48,425 nt of DNA from assembly GCA_020073285.1 (NCBI GenBank), contig JAIQFM010000006.1, positions 1-48,425 on the forward strand. Direction: 5' to 3'. Both the position numbers and the translations under genes were made by a program. The notes under the pieces were generated by a model. The model did no database searches and was not told the origin of the DNA. It saw nothing but the letters and a program-made list of their open reading frames with translations. Numbering within the stretch: the stretch's first letter is position 1; every line of letters begins with the position of its first letter. Source of the stretch: Terriglobia bacterium. Lineage in GTDB: Bacteria > Acidobacteriota > Terriglobia > Terriglobales > Acidobacteriaceae. Shown in pieces: positions 17,429 through 27,015 of the stretch.

Positions 17429-20400
17429 CTAGAAAGTAAACTTCAGGGCAAACTGAAACTGCCGCGGATTCAGCGTGGTTCTCGGTTTGCCAAAAGAAGG
17501 ACTTGGTGTGTCGGGAATCGGGACCGGCAAAAGCCCCAAGGCGAGCCACGCTCCTGGTCCTCCGGCGGCTTGTTGCGCGGCGCAGGATACGGTACCCCTC
17601 TGAATGGCCAGTGTGGTGGCGTCCTTATAATGCTGCGGAACGGCGCCGCAGAATGCAGGCGAACCATACACGGAGCTCACTTCGTCCACGTTGGGCCGGT
17701 TGAAGAGGTTGAAAGCATCCACCGTCGCCTGAAGCCTCATATGCTCGCCGAGATTGAAATAACGAGAGAGGCGCAAATCCAAGGAATACAGCCTGTCGCC
17801 GACGTAGGTATTTCTGCTGATGACGGTGTTGCAGTCGGCGACGGAGCTGCAAGTACCGCCGATCGGGGCCCCGCCCACCCGGTCGGTGCTGAGTCCCGCG
17901 ACGTCCCCGAAGGTATTTTGCCCCACAAACAAGGTAAAGGGGCGGCCCGATTGCGCGGTGACGATGCTGCTCAACTGGAACTGACGCAGGAAGCTGTGCT
18001 CCGGGCCATTGGCCGTCAGGTTGGCGACCAAATGGTGGCGAACATCCTGGTTCGAGTTGGCACGCTCCGCACGGTAATTGAACTGGTTTACCGGAAGGTT
18101 GATGAAAGTGGTGAAATTGCCGTCATCGATGGTATGCGAGTAGGTGTAGTTGGCCGTCAGCGTTAGATAGTTTGCCCACCGCTCCAGCGCCGTGACCGTA
18201 AAGCCGTGGTAGGTAGCATTCACCACATTGTTGTTGTAATCCAAAAGCCCGGCGCTCAGCGTGGCGGCCCCGGGCGCCTCCGGCACTCCAAATTCCAGCC
18301 CAGCCGGATTGGCTAGCGTGGCAAAAAATGGCCCGAGACCGAATGGCCCGCGGGTGGGAGTGCCCGTGCAGTTGGTTAGGCTGCCGTCAGGATTGAGCAG
18401 TCCCTGAGCGTACGCGGGATTGCCTGGCTTGCTCGTGCCCAATGGACACGGCACGTTAATGTTGTTCCCGCGAACCAGTTTGTGCGCCCCTACGAACAGA
18501 TACCCGAGATTGAGGGTGAACCCTTTACCGAACTGCCGATTGATCTCCAGACTTGCTTGTTCGGCATAGGGCAGCCGTCCGTCTTTCTGAATGCCCCCGG
18601 CACCCACACCGCAAGCGCCGGCCGGCCCCGCGGCTCCAAAAACGCAGGGGCCGGAGAGACTAACCGGCAAATATGACGCGCCGGAGAGGAAGAGTGCCGC
18701 CAGTCCGGCCAACACGTTGGGCGGCGTCCCCGGGTACCCGGGGAGCGCGTTGAGTTGCCATCCGCCGGTCTCGGCTCCCTGACGGATCTGCGGAACAACT
18801 ACGCCGGAGGTGAATCCTGCTGCCGCGCAAGCCGGATTCGCGCCAGGCGGATTGCACAGGTATCCAGGAATGTTTTTCTGGTTTCCGGTGACGAAGAAGA
18901 AGGTCTGGTTGTTGCGGTCGACGAAGATCCCGAAGCCGGCGCGGACGACGGTCTTTCCTTCCGGGGAATAGGCCAGTCCGACTCGGGGAGCAAAGCCCTT
19001 GTAATCCGATTTGATCACCGCGCCCAGACCCGATTCGAAGTCCCACCGCAGGCCGTAATTGACCGTCAGCTTGGGGGTCAGTCGCCACTGATCCTGCGCA
19101 AAGAAGCCCCAATAACCGTGGTTCAAGGCATAGCCGTAATTGCTGGACAAGTTGGTGGGAATGGCATTGGGCCAGCCCGTGCCGAAGCCGCCCCCAGTGG
19201 CGGCTGGGGGAGCGAAACCGTTGGTGAAGCCGGTTCTGGGAAGCGCCGTGCCCCAATACATGAAAGCGACACCATCCGCCTGGGGCGGCAGCGGGCATGG
19301 CGCGGTGGAAAGCGGGGGCAGCGGCGGGCCACCTCCAAAATCCACGAAGTTGGCAAGATTAACCACACAGTTCAGGTCTGTAAACAAGATCCGCATGGGT
19401 GTGAACCCGGGGTAGTTGTTGTAGTCCCACACGTAGTTGCCATCGAACCCGAACTTTGCGATGTGGTTCCCTTTCACCCAGGAGAGCGAATCAGAAAACT
19501 CTGCCCGGCTTTCGTAAATGGCGTCAAAGGTCCCGAAGTTGTGCCCCAACTCGAGATCGTTGACCACGCTTAAGTCCGGCTCTCCGGAAGCGCCGGGGAA
19601 GTTATAGCGGCGCCGCGCCCACTGGGCGAGGACGGTGTTGACGAGCGTGGGTTTGAACTGGGTAGTGAGGCTGCCAGCCAGGGACTGGTCGCGGACGAAA
19701 AGATTTCTCGCCCCGCTGGGAGTCCCGACCCCGCCGCCGTCTTCGGTCTGACCGATCAACTCGCCCAAATCACGAGCATCCTCAATGTTGTAACGGATTG
19801 CCACCTGATTGGCAGTGTTGATCTGGTAGTCCAAACGGGCAAACCCATAGTCGTTATTTGCCGCTTTCAGCACCGAGTTGAGATAGGACTGCGGTGATCC
19901 CGTACATTGGGCGAGAGGCAGATAGCAGCCCTCGGGCGAAAGCCCCAGGTAAGCCTTGGCTCGGTCAACGGCCACGATGTTGTTGTAAAGGCTGGGCGGA
20001 TAGACCGGGGATTCCGCACGCCGCTTGCCTTCGTAGTTGATAAAGAAAAAGGCTTGATTTTTCTTGATCGGGCCGCCCAGAGTGGCGCCGAATTGGTTTT
20101 GACGCAATACGTGTGGCAAGGGCGCGGGTTGGAGGAGAGACTTGGCGTTAGTAGCATCGCTTTGCAAATAGTCGTAGAGCGAGCCATGCAGGTCGTTGGT
20201 GCCGGACCTGGTGACGATATTGACGATGCCGCCCAGCGCCCGGCCGTACTCCGCGCCAAAGCTGTTGTTCACCACCCGGAATTCCTGCACGGATTCCTGC
20301 GGCGGCGTGGCGCGCTGCACGCCGGTAATCTCATTCACGAAGTCCGCGCCATCCACCGTGATCTCATTGCTGAATGAGCGCTGCCCGCCGAAGGAAATCT

Positions 20401-20947
20401 GTGTCGTCTCGTAATCGGTGAAGGTGGTCCCCAGGCTGGTGCGACTGGTGGCCACGCCGGGGGTCAGCAGCGCGAAATCAGTGAACAGTCGCCCGTTGAT
20501 GGGGAGCGTTTCAATTTGACGGGTATCGATTACCTGGCTGATTTCCGTCCTGGTGGGTTCAATGATCGGGATTTCGCCGGTCACCACCACCTGCTCGCCC
20601 TTGCCCACCACCTTCAGGACCACGTCCGCCGTGGCAATTTGCCCCACGGTCAGGATCAGACCCTTCTGGGTGTAGTCGCCGAACCCCGCGTACGAGACCT
20701 TCAGGTCATAGGTTCCCGGCGGGAGATTGGGCAAAGCGTAAAACCCGGCATCATTGGAGGCGGCCGAGTACGAGCGATTGGTGTTCACCTCGCGCAGACT
20801 GATGGCCGCCCGGCCGACAACGCCACCAGTCTGATCCCGAACCGTGCCGTTCAAGGTGGCCACGCTGACTTGCGCCCGCACCGAACCGGCGCCCGCTAAA
20901 ACCACGGCCAGAGTAAATACAGGGAGCAGCCCAAGACGTCCCCGCAT
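17429..20947 (-). CDS. Oar-like TonB-dependent receptor with carboxypeptidase-regulatory-like domain (1)
   Basis: 1,172 residues. Signal peptide (RLGLLPVFTLAVVLAGAGSVRAQ), then a carboxypeptidase-regulatory-like beta-sandwich (about 27-115: LNGTVRDQTGGVVGRA, PPGTYDLKVSYAGF), a plug domain (about 130-260: ETLPINGR, ITVDGADFVNE, FGAEYGRALGGIVNIVTRSGTN) and a large barrel ending in the terminal strand QFQFALKFTF with the C-terminal Phe expected for BAM recognition. This architecture is greatly expanded in Acidobacteria and is linked to uptake of oligomers or siderophores. ATG 20947 has GGAGG 8 nt upstream. An inverted repeat lies about 50 bp upstream. The substrate is unknown; neighbours suggest aromatic or plant-derived compounds. 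Confidence 0.93.
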   Translation of the reverse strand: MRGRLGLLPVFTLAVVLAGAGSVRAQVSVATLNGTVRDQTGGVVGRAAISLREVNTNRSYSAASNDAGFYALPNLPPGTYDLKVSYAGFGDYTQKGLILTVGQIATADVVLKVVGKGEQVVVTGEIPIIEPTRTEISQVIDTRQIETLPINGRLFTDFALLTPGVATSRTSLGTTFTDYETTQISFGGQRSFSNEITVDGADFVNEITGVQRATPPQESVQEFRVVNNSFGAEYGRALGGIVNIVTRSGTNDLHGSLYDYLQSDATNAKSLLQPAPLPHVLRQNQFGATLGGPIKKNQAFFFINYEGKRRAESPVYPPSLYNNIVAVDRAKAYLGLSPEGCYLPLAQCTGSPQSYLNSVLKAANNDYGFARLDYQINTANQVAIRYNIEDARDLGELIGQTEDGGGVGTPSGARNLFVRDQSLAGSLTTQFKPTLVNTVLAQWARRRYNFPGASGEPDLSVVNDLELGHNFGTFDAIYESRAEFSDSLSWVKGNHIAKFGFDGNYVWDYNNYPGFTPMRILFTDLNCVVNLANFVDFGGGPPLPPLSTAPCPLPPQADGVAFMYWGTALPRTGFTNGFAPPAATGGGFGTGWPNAIPTNLSSNYGYALNHGYWGFFAQDQWRLTPKLTVNYGLRWDFESGLGAVIKSDYKGFAPRVGLAYSPEGKTVVRAGFGIFVDRNNQTFFFVTGNQKNIPGYLCNPPGANPACAAAGFTSGVVVPQIRQGAETGGWQLNALPGYPGTPPNVLAGLAALFLSGASYLPVSLSGPCVFGAAGPAGACGVGAGGIQKDGRLPYAEQASLEINRQFGKGFTLNLGYLFVGAHKLVRGNNINVPCPLGTSKPGNPAYAQGLLNPDGSLTNCTGTPTRGPFGLGPFFATLANPAGLEFGVPEAPGAATLSAGLLDYNNNVVNATYHGFTVTALERWANYLTLTANYTYSHTIDDGNFTTFINLPVNQFNYRAERANSNQDVRHHLVANLTANGPEHSFLRQFQLSSIVTAQSGRPFTLFVGQNTFGDVAGLSTDRVGGAPIGGTCSSVADCNTVISRNTYVGDRLYSLDLRLSRYFNLGEHMRLQATVDAFNLFNRPNVDEVSSVYGSPAFCGAVPQHYKDATTLAIQRGTVSCAAQQAAGGPGAWLALGLLPVPIPDTPSPSFGKPRTTLNPRQFQFALKFTF

Positions 20948-20995
20948 GACTAAACCTCCAGGCTGAGATGAGCGCCCAACCAAGCGCGCGGGTCA

Positions 20996-21015
20996 CCTTT
21001 AAAAATAATTAAAGG
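20996..21015. promoter_or_regulatory. Perfect inverted repeat upstream of TonB receptor 1
   Basis: CCTTTAA (20996-21002), a 6-nt A/T spacer, then TTAAAGG (21009-21015): a perfect 7-bp dyad in an AT-rich island within high-G+C DNA, about 50 bp upstream of the receptor ATG. Its size and place fit a repressor or activator operator. The flanking sequence to 21043 is also AT-rich and probably contains the receptor promoter, although I cannot fix a -35/-10 pair. Confidence 0.45.
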
Positions 21016-21175
21016 CCGTTTAGTATCTAAATAAACCCTACATCCACTGGAGGTACGTTCTTACTCTTTCGACGCGTCATGTTGACCGCGGCGCGAAAGT
21101 ATCGTTCACGACCGTTCTCTTGTCAAGAGCGATCCCGGGGGTGCGAGCGCCGCCGTTTTCGTTTGACGTGGGCAC

Positions 21176-22297
21176 TCATGCTGTCTTCAACGCGCTTGGC
21201 GAAGCCACCGTGGCCGCCTGGTCCCACATTTCCGCGGCGGTCTCCGCTACCAGGCGCAACTTGGCGTACTGATCCTGCGCCGTCAGGCGGTTGCCCTCCA
21301 TGGTGGAAGCGAAGCCGCACTGCGGGCTCAGAGCCAGCCTGTCCATCGGAACCAGAGCCGCCGCAGCCTCGATACGGCGCTTCAACTCGTCCTTGCTCTC
21401 CAGCGCGGGTCGCTTGGAACTCACCAGCCCCAGAACCACGGTTCTGTCCTCCGGCACCTGCCGCAGCGGCTCGAAGCCGCCCGAGCGTTCGTCATCGTAT
21501 TCCAGCAGGAAGCGGTTGAACCGGGTGTTGCGAAAAACCTTGGTGATGGGGCCGTAATCGCCGGCGGCATAGAAGCTGCTTTGATGGTTGCCGCGGCACA
21601 GGTGCAAGCCGAACGCGATGCCCGGGTGATCGCCGATCACCGCATTGTCCATGTCGATGGAAAGATCCAGCAGTTTGTCGGGATCGTTGCCGCGCTGGCG
21701 GTAGCCTTCGCGCAAGTTCGGGTCCAGCAACGCCGCGTACTGCGGGGAATCGATCTGGATATAAGTACAGCCCAGGCGGATCAGCTCCTCCACTTCGCGC
21801 CGCAAGATGTCGACCAAATCCGCCAGGTAGGGCTCGATGCTGGGGTAAGCGCCCTGGGACTTGTCCTTGTCGTAATAAGCGGCCGCCTGCTGCGCGCTGA
21901 TCATGGTGGTCTTGGCGGGATGACTGGTGCGGGCGCGCAGGTAGGTGAATTCCTCCGCGCACAAAGGCCGTTTGCGCCGCAGCCGAGAGACCACGACCGG
22001 CCGCTTCAACACCACTTCCTCACCCTGCTCGTTGCGGAAGGGGATGGCCCAGCCGCCGAATTTGTCGAAGCCCTCGACCGCGTCGATGAGGTGCCCGTAG
22101 AAGGCGTAGCGGCGCATCTCGCCGTCGGTGATCACCTCCAGGCCGGCGCGGAGTTGCAGGTCGACGGCTTCGTCCACGGCACGATCTTCCGCCCGCTTGA
22201 AAGCAGGGTGGGCAAGCTGTCCCGCCTCGTGCTGCTCGCGCGCCTCCTTCAAGTAGTCGGGACGCAAGAGACTTCCTACTACATCGCTGCGATACAT
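21176..22297 (-). CDS. MetE-like (cobalamin-independent methionine synthase C-domain) zinc methyltransferase-family protein
   Basis: 373 residues corresponding to the C-terminal catalytic barrel of MetE only, as in YxjG/YxjH and epoxyalkane:coenzyme M transferase. N-terminal VGSLLRP and DGEMRR are conserved in the family. Zinc ligands can be read as His232-x-Cys234 in GLHLCRGNH and Cys327 in SPQCGF, the H-x-C-Xn-C pattern that activates a thiol. Also visible: YIQIDSPQYAAL, the substrate-binding D-E/Q-P/S region. ATG 22297 is followed by the family start MYRSDVVGSLLRP and preceded by GGAGG. It is divergent from a Rieske oxygenase gene. A methyl or alkyl transfer to a thiol is likely; true methionine synthesis is unlikely without the N-terminal domain. 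No cobalamin riboswitch is seen upstream. Confidence 0.85.
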   Translation of the reverse strand: MYRSDVVGSLLRPDYLKEAREQHEAGQLAHPAFKRAEDRAVDEAVDLQLRAGLEVITDGEMRRYAFYGHLIDAVEGFDKFGGWAIPFRNEQGEEVVLKRPVVVSRLRRKRPLCAEEFTYLRARTSHPAKTTMISAQQAAAYYDKDKSQGAYPSIEPYLADLVDILRREVEELIRLGCTYIQIDSPQYAALLDPNLREGYRQRGNDPDKLLDLSIDMDNAVIGDHPGIAFGLHLCRGNHQSSFYAAGDYGPITKVFRNTRFNRFLLEYDDERSGGFEPLRQVPEDRTVVLGLVSSKRPALESKDELKRRIEAAAALVPMDRLALSPQCGFASTMEGNRLTAQDQYAKLRLVAETAAEMWDQAATVASPSALKTA

Positions 22298-22407
22298 GGC
22301 GGAACCTCCTGGGGCGATGCGGGCACAGAGCTTACCCGGAAAAACTGGCGGCTACAAGCGAATTGCTGGGCGGCTGCTATGAGTACGCTACGAAAAGAGA
22401 CGTATGC

Positions 22408-22413
22408 GATAAT
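22408..22413 (+). promoter_or_regulatory. Candidate -10 box for the Rieske oxygenase gene
   Basis: GATAAT (5 of 6 matches to TATAAT) lies 56 bp upstream of the oxygenase ATG in the 171-bp divergent region. No convincing -35 is found at 16-18 bp, so an activator may be needed. Confidence 0.3.
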
Positions 22414-22468
22414 TCCTCCCTCAGATAGGGGTGCCGGGGGCGATGGCAACCGCCGCAGGGAGGCGTCC

Positions 22469-23500
22469 ATGTTCCTTCAGGATTTCTGGTATGCCGTGGC
22501 TTGGGACCACGAGATCAAGCGAGCGCCGTTCGGGCGGACCGTGTGTGGCGAACCCATCGTCCTGTATCGCCAGACCAGCGGCGCCGTATGCGCGTTTGAG
22601 GATTGTTGCCCGCATCGCCTGCTGCCGCTCTCCAAGGGGTTCCTGAAGGCCGACCACCTGGTCTGCAAATACCACGGGCTGGAATTCGACGAAAACGGTC
22701 GATGCGTGTGGATGCCAGGCCAGGAAGGTGTCCGCAAGGATGCGAATGTCCGCGCCTATCCCGTGGTCGAGAAGCACCGTTTTGTGTGGGTGTGGATCGG
22801 AGATCCGGCGCAAGCCGAGACGAGCAAGATTCCCGACCTGCACTGGTGCTCGGATGCGAATTGGATCTTTGAGGGAGGCACCTACCACGTCAAGTGCAAC
22901 TACCAGTTGCTGGTGGATAACCTGATGGACCTCTCGCACGAGACTCACGTTCACCCCACCAGCATCGGCCAGCAAGAGATCGTCGAGGCCCCCATCCACG
23001 CTACCAGCGATGAGAAATCGGTGACCGTGACGCGATGGATGCACAACATCGATCCTCCGCCCTTCTGGGCTGCCAACCTGCGGTCGTTTGCGAAATGCGA
23101 TCGCTGGCAGATCTGCCGGTTTTCGCTGCCCGCGAACGTGATGATCGACGTCGGCGTCGCGCTGGCGGGGACGGGCGCTCCCCAGGGGGATCGTTCGCAG
23201 GGCGTCACCGGCATCGTGGTCAACCTGATGACCCCGGAGTCGGACACCACCACCTGGTATCACTGGGGGATGGTCCGCGATTTCCAGATCGAGGATCGCG
23301 GCCTGACGTTCCGCATCCGCGATGGCCAGGCGGCAGTGTTTGCGGAAGACGTCGAGATCCTGGAATCCCAGCAGGAGAACATCGAACGCCGTCCCGACCG
23401 GCAACTCCTGAACCTGAAGATCGACGCCGGCGGCGCCAATGCCCGCAGGATCATCGCCCGCGAGTTGGCACGAACCCAGGCGCCGGGACAGTCTCGGTGA
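22469..23500 (+). CDS. Rieske non-haem iron oxygenase, vanillate-demethylase-like oxygenase component
   Basis: 343 residues. The Rieske [2Fe-2S] site is Cys47-x-His49 with Cys66-x2-His69 (DCCPHR and CKYHG). The mononuclear iron site is in the DNLMDLSHETHVH segment (Asp154, His157, His162). The start FLQDFWYAVAWDHEI is typical of the VanA/TsaM/phenoxybenzoate group. ATG 22469 has GGGAGG 7 nt upstream; the frame is open far upstream but that part is antisense to the MetE-like gene. No ferredoxin reductase (VanB-like) is encoded in the window, so electrons must come from elsewhere. VanA O-demethylates vanillate to protocatechuate, which would feed the pca operon 3-6 kb away; this substrate is an inference from context. 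Confidence 0.9.
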   Translation: MFLQDFWYAVAWDHEIKRAPFGRTVCGEPIVLYRQTSGAVCAFEDCCPHRLLPLSKGFLKADHLVCKYHGLEFDENGRCVWMPGQEGVRKDANVRAYPVVEKHRFVWVWIGDPAQAETSKIPDLHWCSDANWIFEGGTYHVKCNYQLLVDNLMDLSHETHVHPTSIGQQEIVEAPIHATSDEKSVTVTRWMHNIDPPPFWAANLRSFAKCDRWQICRFSLPANVMIDVGVALAGTGAPQGDRSQGVTGIVVNLMTPESDTTTWYHWGMVRDFQIEDRGLTFRIRDGQAAVFAEDVEILESQQENIERRPDRQLLNLKIDAGGANARRIIARELARTQAPGQSR

Positions 23501-23533
23501 CCCAGCCGCCCGGCGGCCCGTAACGCTAACCGC

Positions 23534-25714
23534 TCATTTGCTTCTCTGCGACTTGGTTTGAGCCAGGCTTTGATGAGCGCGGAAGATGACAAAGGCGCGG
23601 ATGTCCGCCGCATCCTGGCGCGAAAGCTCACGGGCGAACGACACCATGCCGTTGGACTTCAGCATCCCGCCAAGCACGATGTAGAACCACTGCTCGCTGG
23701 CCAGAGTACTGGAATAGCGGAGATCGGGGAGCACCTGACCGCTGACCGCCGCGTCGCCGTGGCACGCCGCGCAATAGCGCTGGAACAGTCGTTCCCCGCT
23801 GCGCACCGTCGCCAGGCTGGCCGTGGCCGGTGGCGGATGCAGCGCGGGCCGCTCCGGCGTCAGCCGCTGCGGCAGACTCGCCTTGCCCCCCAACTTGAAT
23901 ACCAGCATGCGGCTCAGATTCCCCAGCGTGCTGGATTTCAGCGCGATCTCGCCCAGCGCAAGCGGATAAACTCCACCCCAGCCTGCGAGGATGGCAACGT
24001 ATTGCTCCCCGTTCACCGTGTAGCTCACGGGCGCGGCAACCACTCCGGTCTGCGTGGGCGCCGTCCATAACCTCTCGCCGGTGTCCGCGCGATAGGACTC
24101 GAACTTCCCGTCCGAAGTGCCTTCAAACACCAGGTTCCCGGCCGTGGACAGCGTGCCGCCGTTCCATGGACCAACCCGCTCCACGGCCCACACTTGTTTT
24201 TGCTGGATTGGGTCCCAGGCTATAAGACGGCCTTTTACGCTGTCGATGATGGCCTTCTTCGTCTTCGGATCTTGTGGTAACTCTGCCGCGACCACATCGA
24301 CGCCGTAATTAGCGGCTAGCTTCTTGAGCTCAAAATGGTCGGGAGACTTGTACTTGAAACCGGCATCCTGAATGGGAACATAGACCAGCCCGGTAAGCGG
24401 GCTATAGGACATGGACTGCCAGCTATGCGCGCCCAGCGGTCCGGGGACCACCGGCGCCGGATCGCGGCCCGGATAGCGCGCGATGGCGGTCTCGAGGGGC
24501 CGCCCGGTCTTCATGTCGATGCCGCTGGCCCAGTTGACGTAGGTGTAAGGCTTCGCCGAGATCAACGTCCCGTTGGTGCGATCGAGCACGTAGAAAAACC
24601 CGTTCTTGGGCGCATGCAGCAGCACTTTGCGGGTCTCGCCGCCGATGGCAATGTCGGCCAGGATAATGGGCTGGGTGGCGGTGTAGTCCCACATCTCGCC
24701 GGGAGTCTCCTGGTAATGCCAGACATATTCGCCGGTATCGGGCTTGAGGGCGACGATGGAGGACAGGAAGAGATTGTCGCCACCACCTGGGCTGCGAATG
24801 CGACGGTTCCACGGCGCACCGTTGCCCACTCCGATGTATAGCAGGTCGAGTTCAGAATCGTAGACAATGGCATCCCAAACGGTTCCGCCGCCGCCGAACT
24901 TCCACCATTGCCCGGTCCAGGTCTTGGCGGCTTTAGCCAGGATGGGGCTTTCGAACGGCTTCGCGGGATCGCCGGGTACGGTGTAGAAGCGCCAGACCAG
25001 GTCGCCGGTTTCGGCGTCGTAAGCGGAGACATAGCCGCGCACACTCATCTCCGCTCCGCCGTTGCCGATGATCACCTTGCCCTTCACCACGCGGGGCGCG
25101 CCGGTAATCGTGTAACGGAACTGGCGGTCGATGGTGAGCTTCTCCCAAACAACTTTGCCGGTGGCGGCATCGAGCGCCAGCAAGCGGCCATCGAGGGTGC
25201 CGAGAAACACCTTGCCCTGCCACACCGCCACGCCTCGATTCACCACATCGCAGCAGGCGTTCACCGCCCATTCGCCGGGCACGTGCGGATCGTAGGACCA
25301 CAGCCGCGCGCCCGTTGCCGCATTGAGCGCCACCACCTTGCTCCATGCGGTGGTGAAGTACATCACGCCGTCCACGACAATCGGCGTAGCCTCCTGTCCG
25401 CGGTGTGTGTCCAGGTCGTAGGACCAGGCCAGACCGAGCTGGCCGACGTTCTGGTAGTTAATCTGCTTGAGCGGGCTGAAACGCTGCTCGTTGTAGGTGC
25501 GCCCATGGGTCATCCAGTTTCCGGGCTCCTGGTCGGCGTTGCGGATGCGAAGGCCATCTACATTCGCCGCTTTCCCGCCGGCCTCTGCCCCGGCGGCCTT
25601 GCTGCGAGCGCCGTCGCGCGAGCGGCATCCCCAGCATGGCGCAAGCAGCAGAACCAAGACCGCCAGCACCAGCTCGGCCCGCAGGCTGTAGACCAGCACC
25701 TTGTAGCTTCCCAT
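23534..25714 (-). CDS. PQQ-dependent quinohaemoprotein alcohol dehydrogenase with C-terminal cytochrome c domain
   Basis: 726 residues. Hydrophobic N-terminus ending APCWGC (possible lipoprotein or signal peptide), then a PQQ eight-bladed propeller (about 60-580) with repeated W-docking motifs (ATGARLWSYD, ATGKVVWEK, ETGDLVWRF) and the vicinal Cys154-Cys155 pair (NACCDVV) that contacts PQQ. The C-terminal cytochrome c domain has one CAACHG haem site. This is the type II (quinohaemoprotein) layout, normally periplasmic. ATG 25714 is preferred over TTG 25726. Convergent with the Rieske gene. Such enzymes oxidise primary or aromatic alcohols and pass electrons to cytochromes; the cytochrome c at 16953-17384 is a possible acceptor. 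No pqq biosynthesis genes are present here. Confidence 0.92.
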   Translation of the reverse strand: MGSYKVLVYSLRAELVLAVLVLLLAPCWGCRSRDGARSKAAGAEAGGKAANVDGLRIRNADQEPGNWMTHGRTYNEQRFSPLKQINYQNVGQLGLAWSYDLDTHRGQEATPIVVDGVMYFTTAWSKVVALNAATGARLWSYDPHVPGEWAVNACCDVVNRGVAVWQGKVFLGTLDGRLLALDAATGKVVWEKLTIDRQFRYTITGAPRVVKGKVIIGNGGAEMSVRGYVSAYDAETGDLVWRFYTVPGDPAKPFESPILAKAAKTWTGQWWKFGGGGTVWDAIVYDSELDLLYIGVGNGAPWNRRIRSPGGGDNLFLSSIVALKPDTGEYVWHYQETPGEMWDYTATQPIILADIAIGGETRKVLLHAPKNGFFYVLDRTNGTLISAKPYTYVNWASGIDMKTGRPLETAIARYPGRDPAPVVPGPLGAHSWQSMSYSPLTGLVYVPIQDAGFKYKSPDHFELKKLAANYGVDVVAAELPQDPKTKKAIIDSVKGRLIAWDPIQQKQVWAVERVGPWNGGTLSTAGNLVFEGTSDGKFESYRADTGERLWTAPTQTGVVAAPVSYTVNGEQYVAILAGWGGVYPLALGEIALKSSTLGNLSRMLVFKLGGKASLPQRLTPERPALHPPPATASLATVRSGERLFQRYCAACHGDAAVSGQVLPDLRYSSTLASEQWFYIVLGGMLKSNGMVSFARELSRQDAADIRAFVIFRAHQSLAQTKSQRSK

Positions 25715-25831
25715 GTCGTGTCCCAAGACTGCAGTGGAGTGTTAAGAGCGCGGCGAGTCTAGCACTTCATCCCCAAGAATAGAGGTAGGAACCGGAAGGG
25801 TACTTTGTATCATCGGGGAGAGTATCGAGCC

Positions 25832-27004
25832 CTAATGGCCGGCGCGAGCTTTTTCGATCTCGTCGTTGGCGAGGTGGAAACCAGTATTCGCAGCCGGTAC
25901 GCCGGCGTAAATGGCCGCCTGCAGGAGGACCTCCTTGAGATCGCAAGGCTCCAGTTCGTGCAGCAAGCCGGTGCGGACGTGCAGCTTGAATTCCTCCCAG
26001 CGTCCCATGGCCGCCATCATGGCCACCACCAGCAGGCGACGCGTGCGCCGGTCGAGAGCGGGGCGGGTCCAGATGGTTCCCCAGGCGTAGCGCGTGATCA
26101 AATCCTGAAACTCGCGGGTGAACTCGTTGGCGGCAGCGGTAGCCTGATCCACATGTGCGTCGCCCAGTACCGAACGACGCACTCGGGAGCCCGCTTCCCG
26201 AGGATCGGCATAGGTCTGGGTGGCCGGCAGGAGGAAATCGAGCAACGCTGCCGTAAACGATCGTGGCCGCTCAAGGTTGGAAAGGTGAGCGGCCGGCAGA
26301 CGAACAACCCGCGCCCCTGAAATTTCGCGCGCCAGGATTTCCCCATGTCCGGCCCAGGGTGTGGATAGGTCTTTGTCGCCGGCGATCACCAGGGTCGGAA
26401 CCCGGATCTCGCGCAGCAGCCGGTTGTGGTCGGTATCGCGCAGCGCGGCACAGCAGCCTGCGTATCCGCCGGGATCGGTTCCCAGCAACACCCGCCGCAC
26501 CGACATAGCGTAGGGATTCCGTTGTGCCAGCGTCTCCCCGGAAAAGAAGCGACCCATCGCCAGATCGGCGATCGCCGCCATACCGCCGGCTCTCACTTTT
26601 TGGATACGGTCTTCCCAGTTGGCGCGCGGACCGAATTGCGGCGAAGTGTTGGCTAGCACGAGGCTGGTCACACGATCCGGCGCATGAGCCGCCAGCCACT
26701 GGCCGATCGCGCCGCCGAGGGAGAGCCCGCAGAAAGCGAACTGGGAGATGCCGAGCGCCTCGGCAAGACCGAGCACGTCACGGCCGAGCCGCTCGATCGA
26801 GTACTCGCCGGGGGAAACGTCGGATGCGCCATGGCCGCGCGTGTCGTAGCGCAGCAGTTGGAAATGCGGCAGCAGGTCGGATGCCTGCGGCGCCCACATG
26901 CTGTGATCGGCGCCAATCGAGTGCGAGAGGACCAGGACGGGACGTTTTTCGTCGCCCTCAAGTCGGTAGAAGAGGCGGGTGCTGTCTATGGTCGCGAAGG
27001 GCAA
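25832..27004 (-). CDS. pcaL: Fused 3-oxoadipate enol-lactonase / 4-carboxymuconolactone decarboxylase (PcaL, PcaD-PcaC fusion)
   Basis: 390 residues made of two enzymes. Residues 1-260 are an alpha/beta hydrolase: SHSIGADHSMW, nucleophile elbow GLSLGG, acid in AGDKDLSTP, and His in AAHLSNLE, which is the PcaD signature. Residues 270-390 form an AhpD/CMD-like domain (VDQATAAANEFTREFQDLITRY split over the start, then RRLLVVAMMAA and HVRTGLLHELEPCDLKEVLLQ), which is PcaC. Together they convert 4-carboxymuconolactone to 3-oxoadipate. Fusions called PcaL are known in actinobacteria and others. ATG 27004 lies 11 nt after the pcaB stop, the last gene of the pca operon. Confidence 0.93.
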   Translation of the reverse strand: MPFATIDSTRLFYRLEGDEKRPVLVLSHSIGADHSMWAPQASDLLPHFQLLRYDTRGHGASDVSPGEYSIERLGRDVLGLAEALGISQFAFCGLSLGGAIGQWLAAHAPDRVTSLVLANTSPQFGPRANWEDRIQKVRAGGMAAIADLAMGRFFSGETLAQRNPYAMSVRRVLLGTDPGGYAGCCAALRDTDHNRLLREIRVPTLVIAGDKDLSTPWAGHGEILAREISGARVVRLPAAHLSNLERPRSFTAALLDFLLPATQTYADPREAGSRVRRSVLGDAHVDQATAAANEFTREFQDLITRYAWGTIWTRPALDRRTRRLLVVAMMAAMGRWEEFKLHVRTGLLHELEPCDLKEVLLQAAIYAGVPAANTGFHLANDEIEKARAGH

Positions 27005-27015
27005 TGGCAGACTCC

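Noticed and set aside
22298-22468. Cobalamin or SAM riboswitch before the MetE-like gene
   Set aside because: Neither the cobalamin-box consensus nor a SAM-type core or terminator is visible in the 171-bp region.
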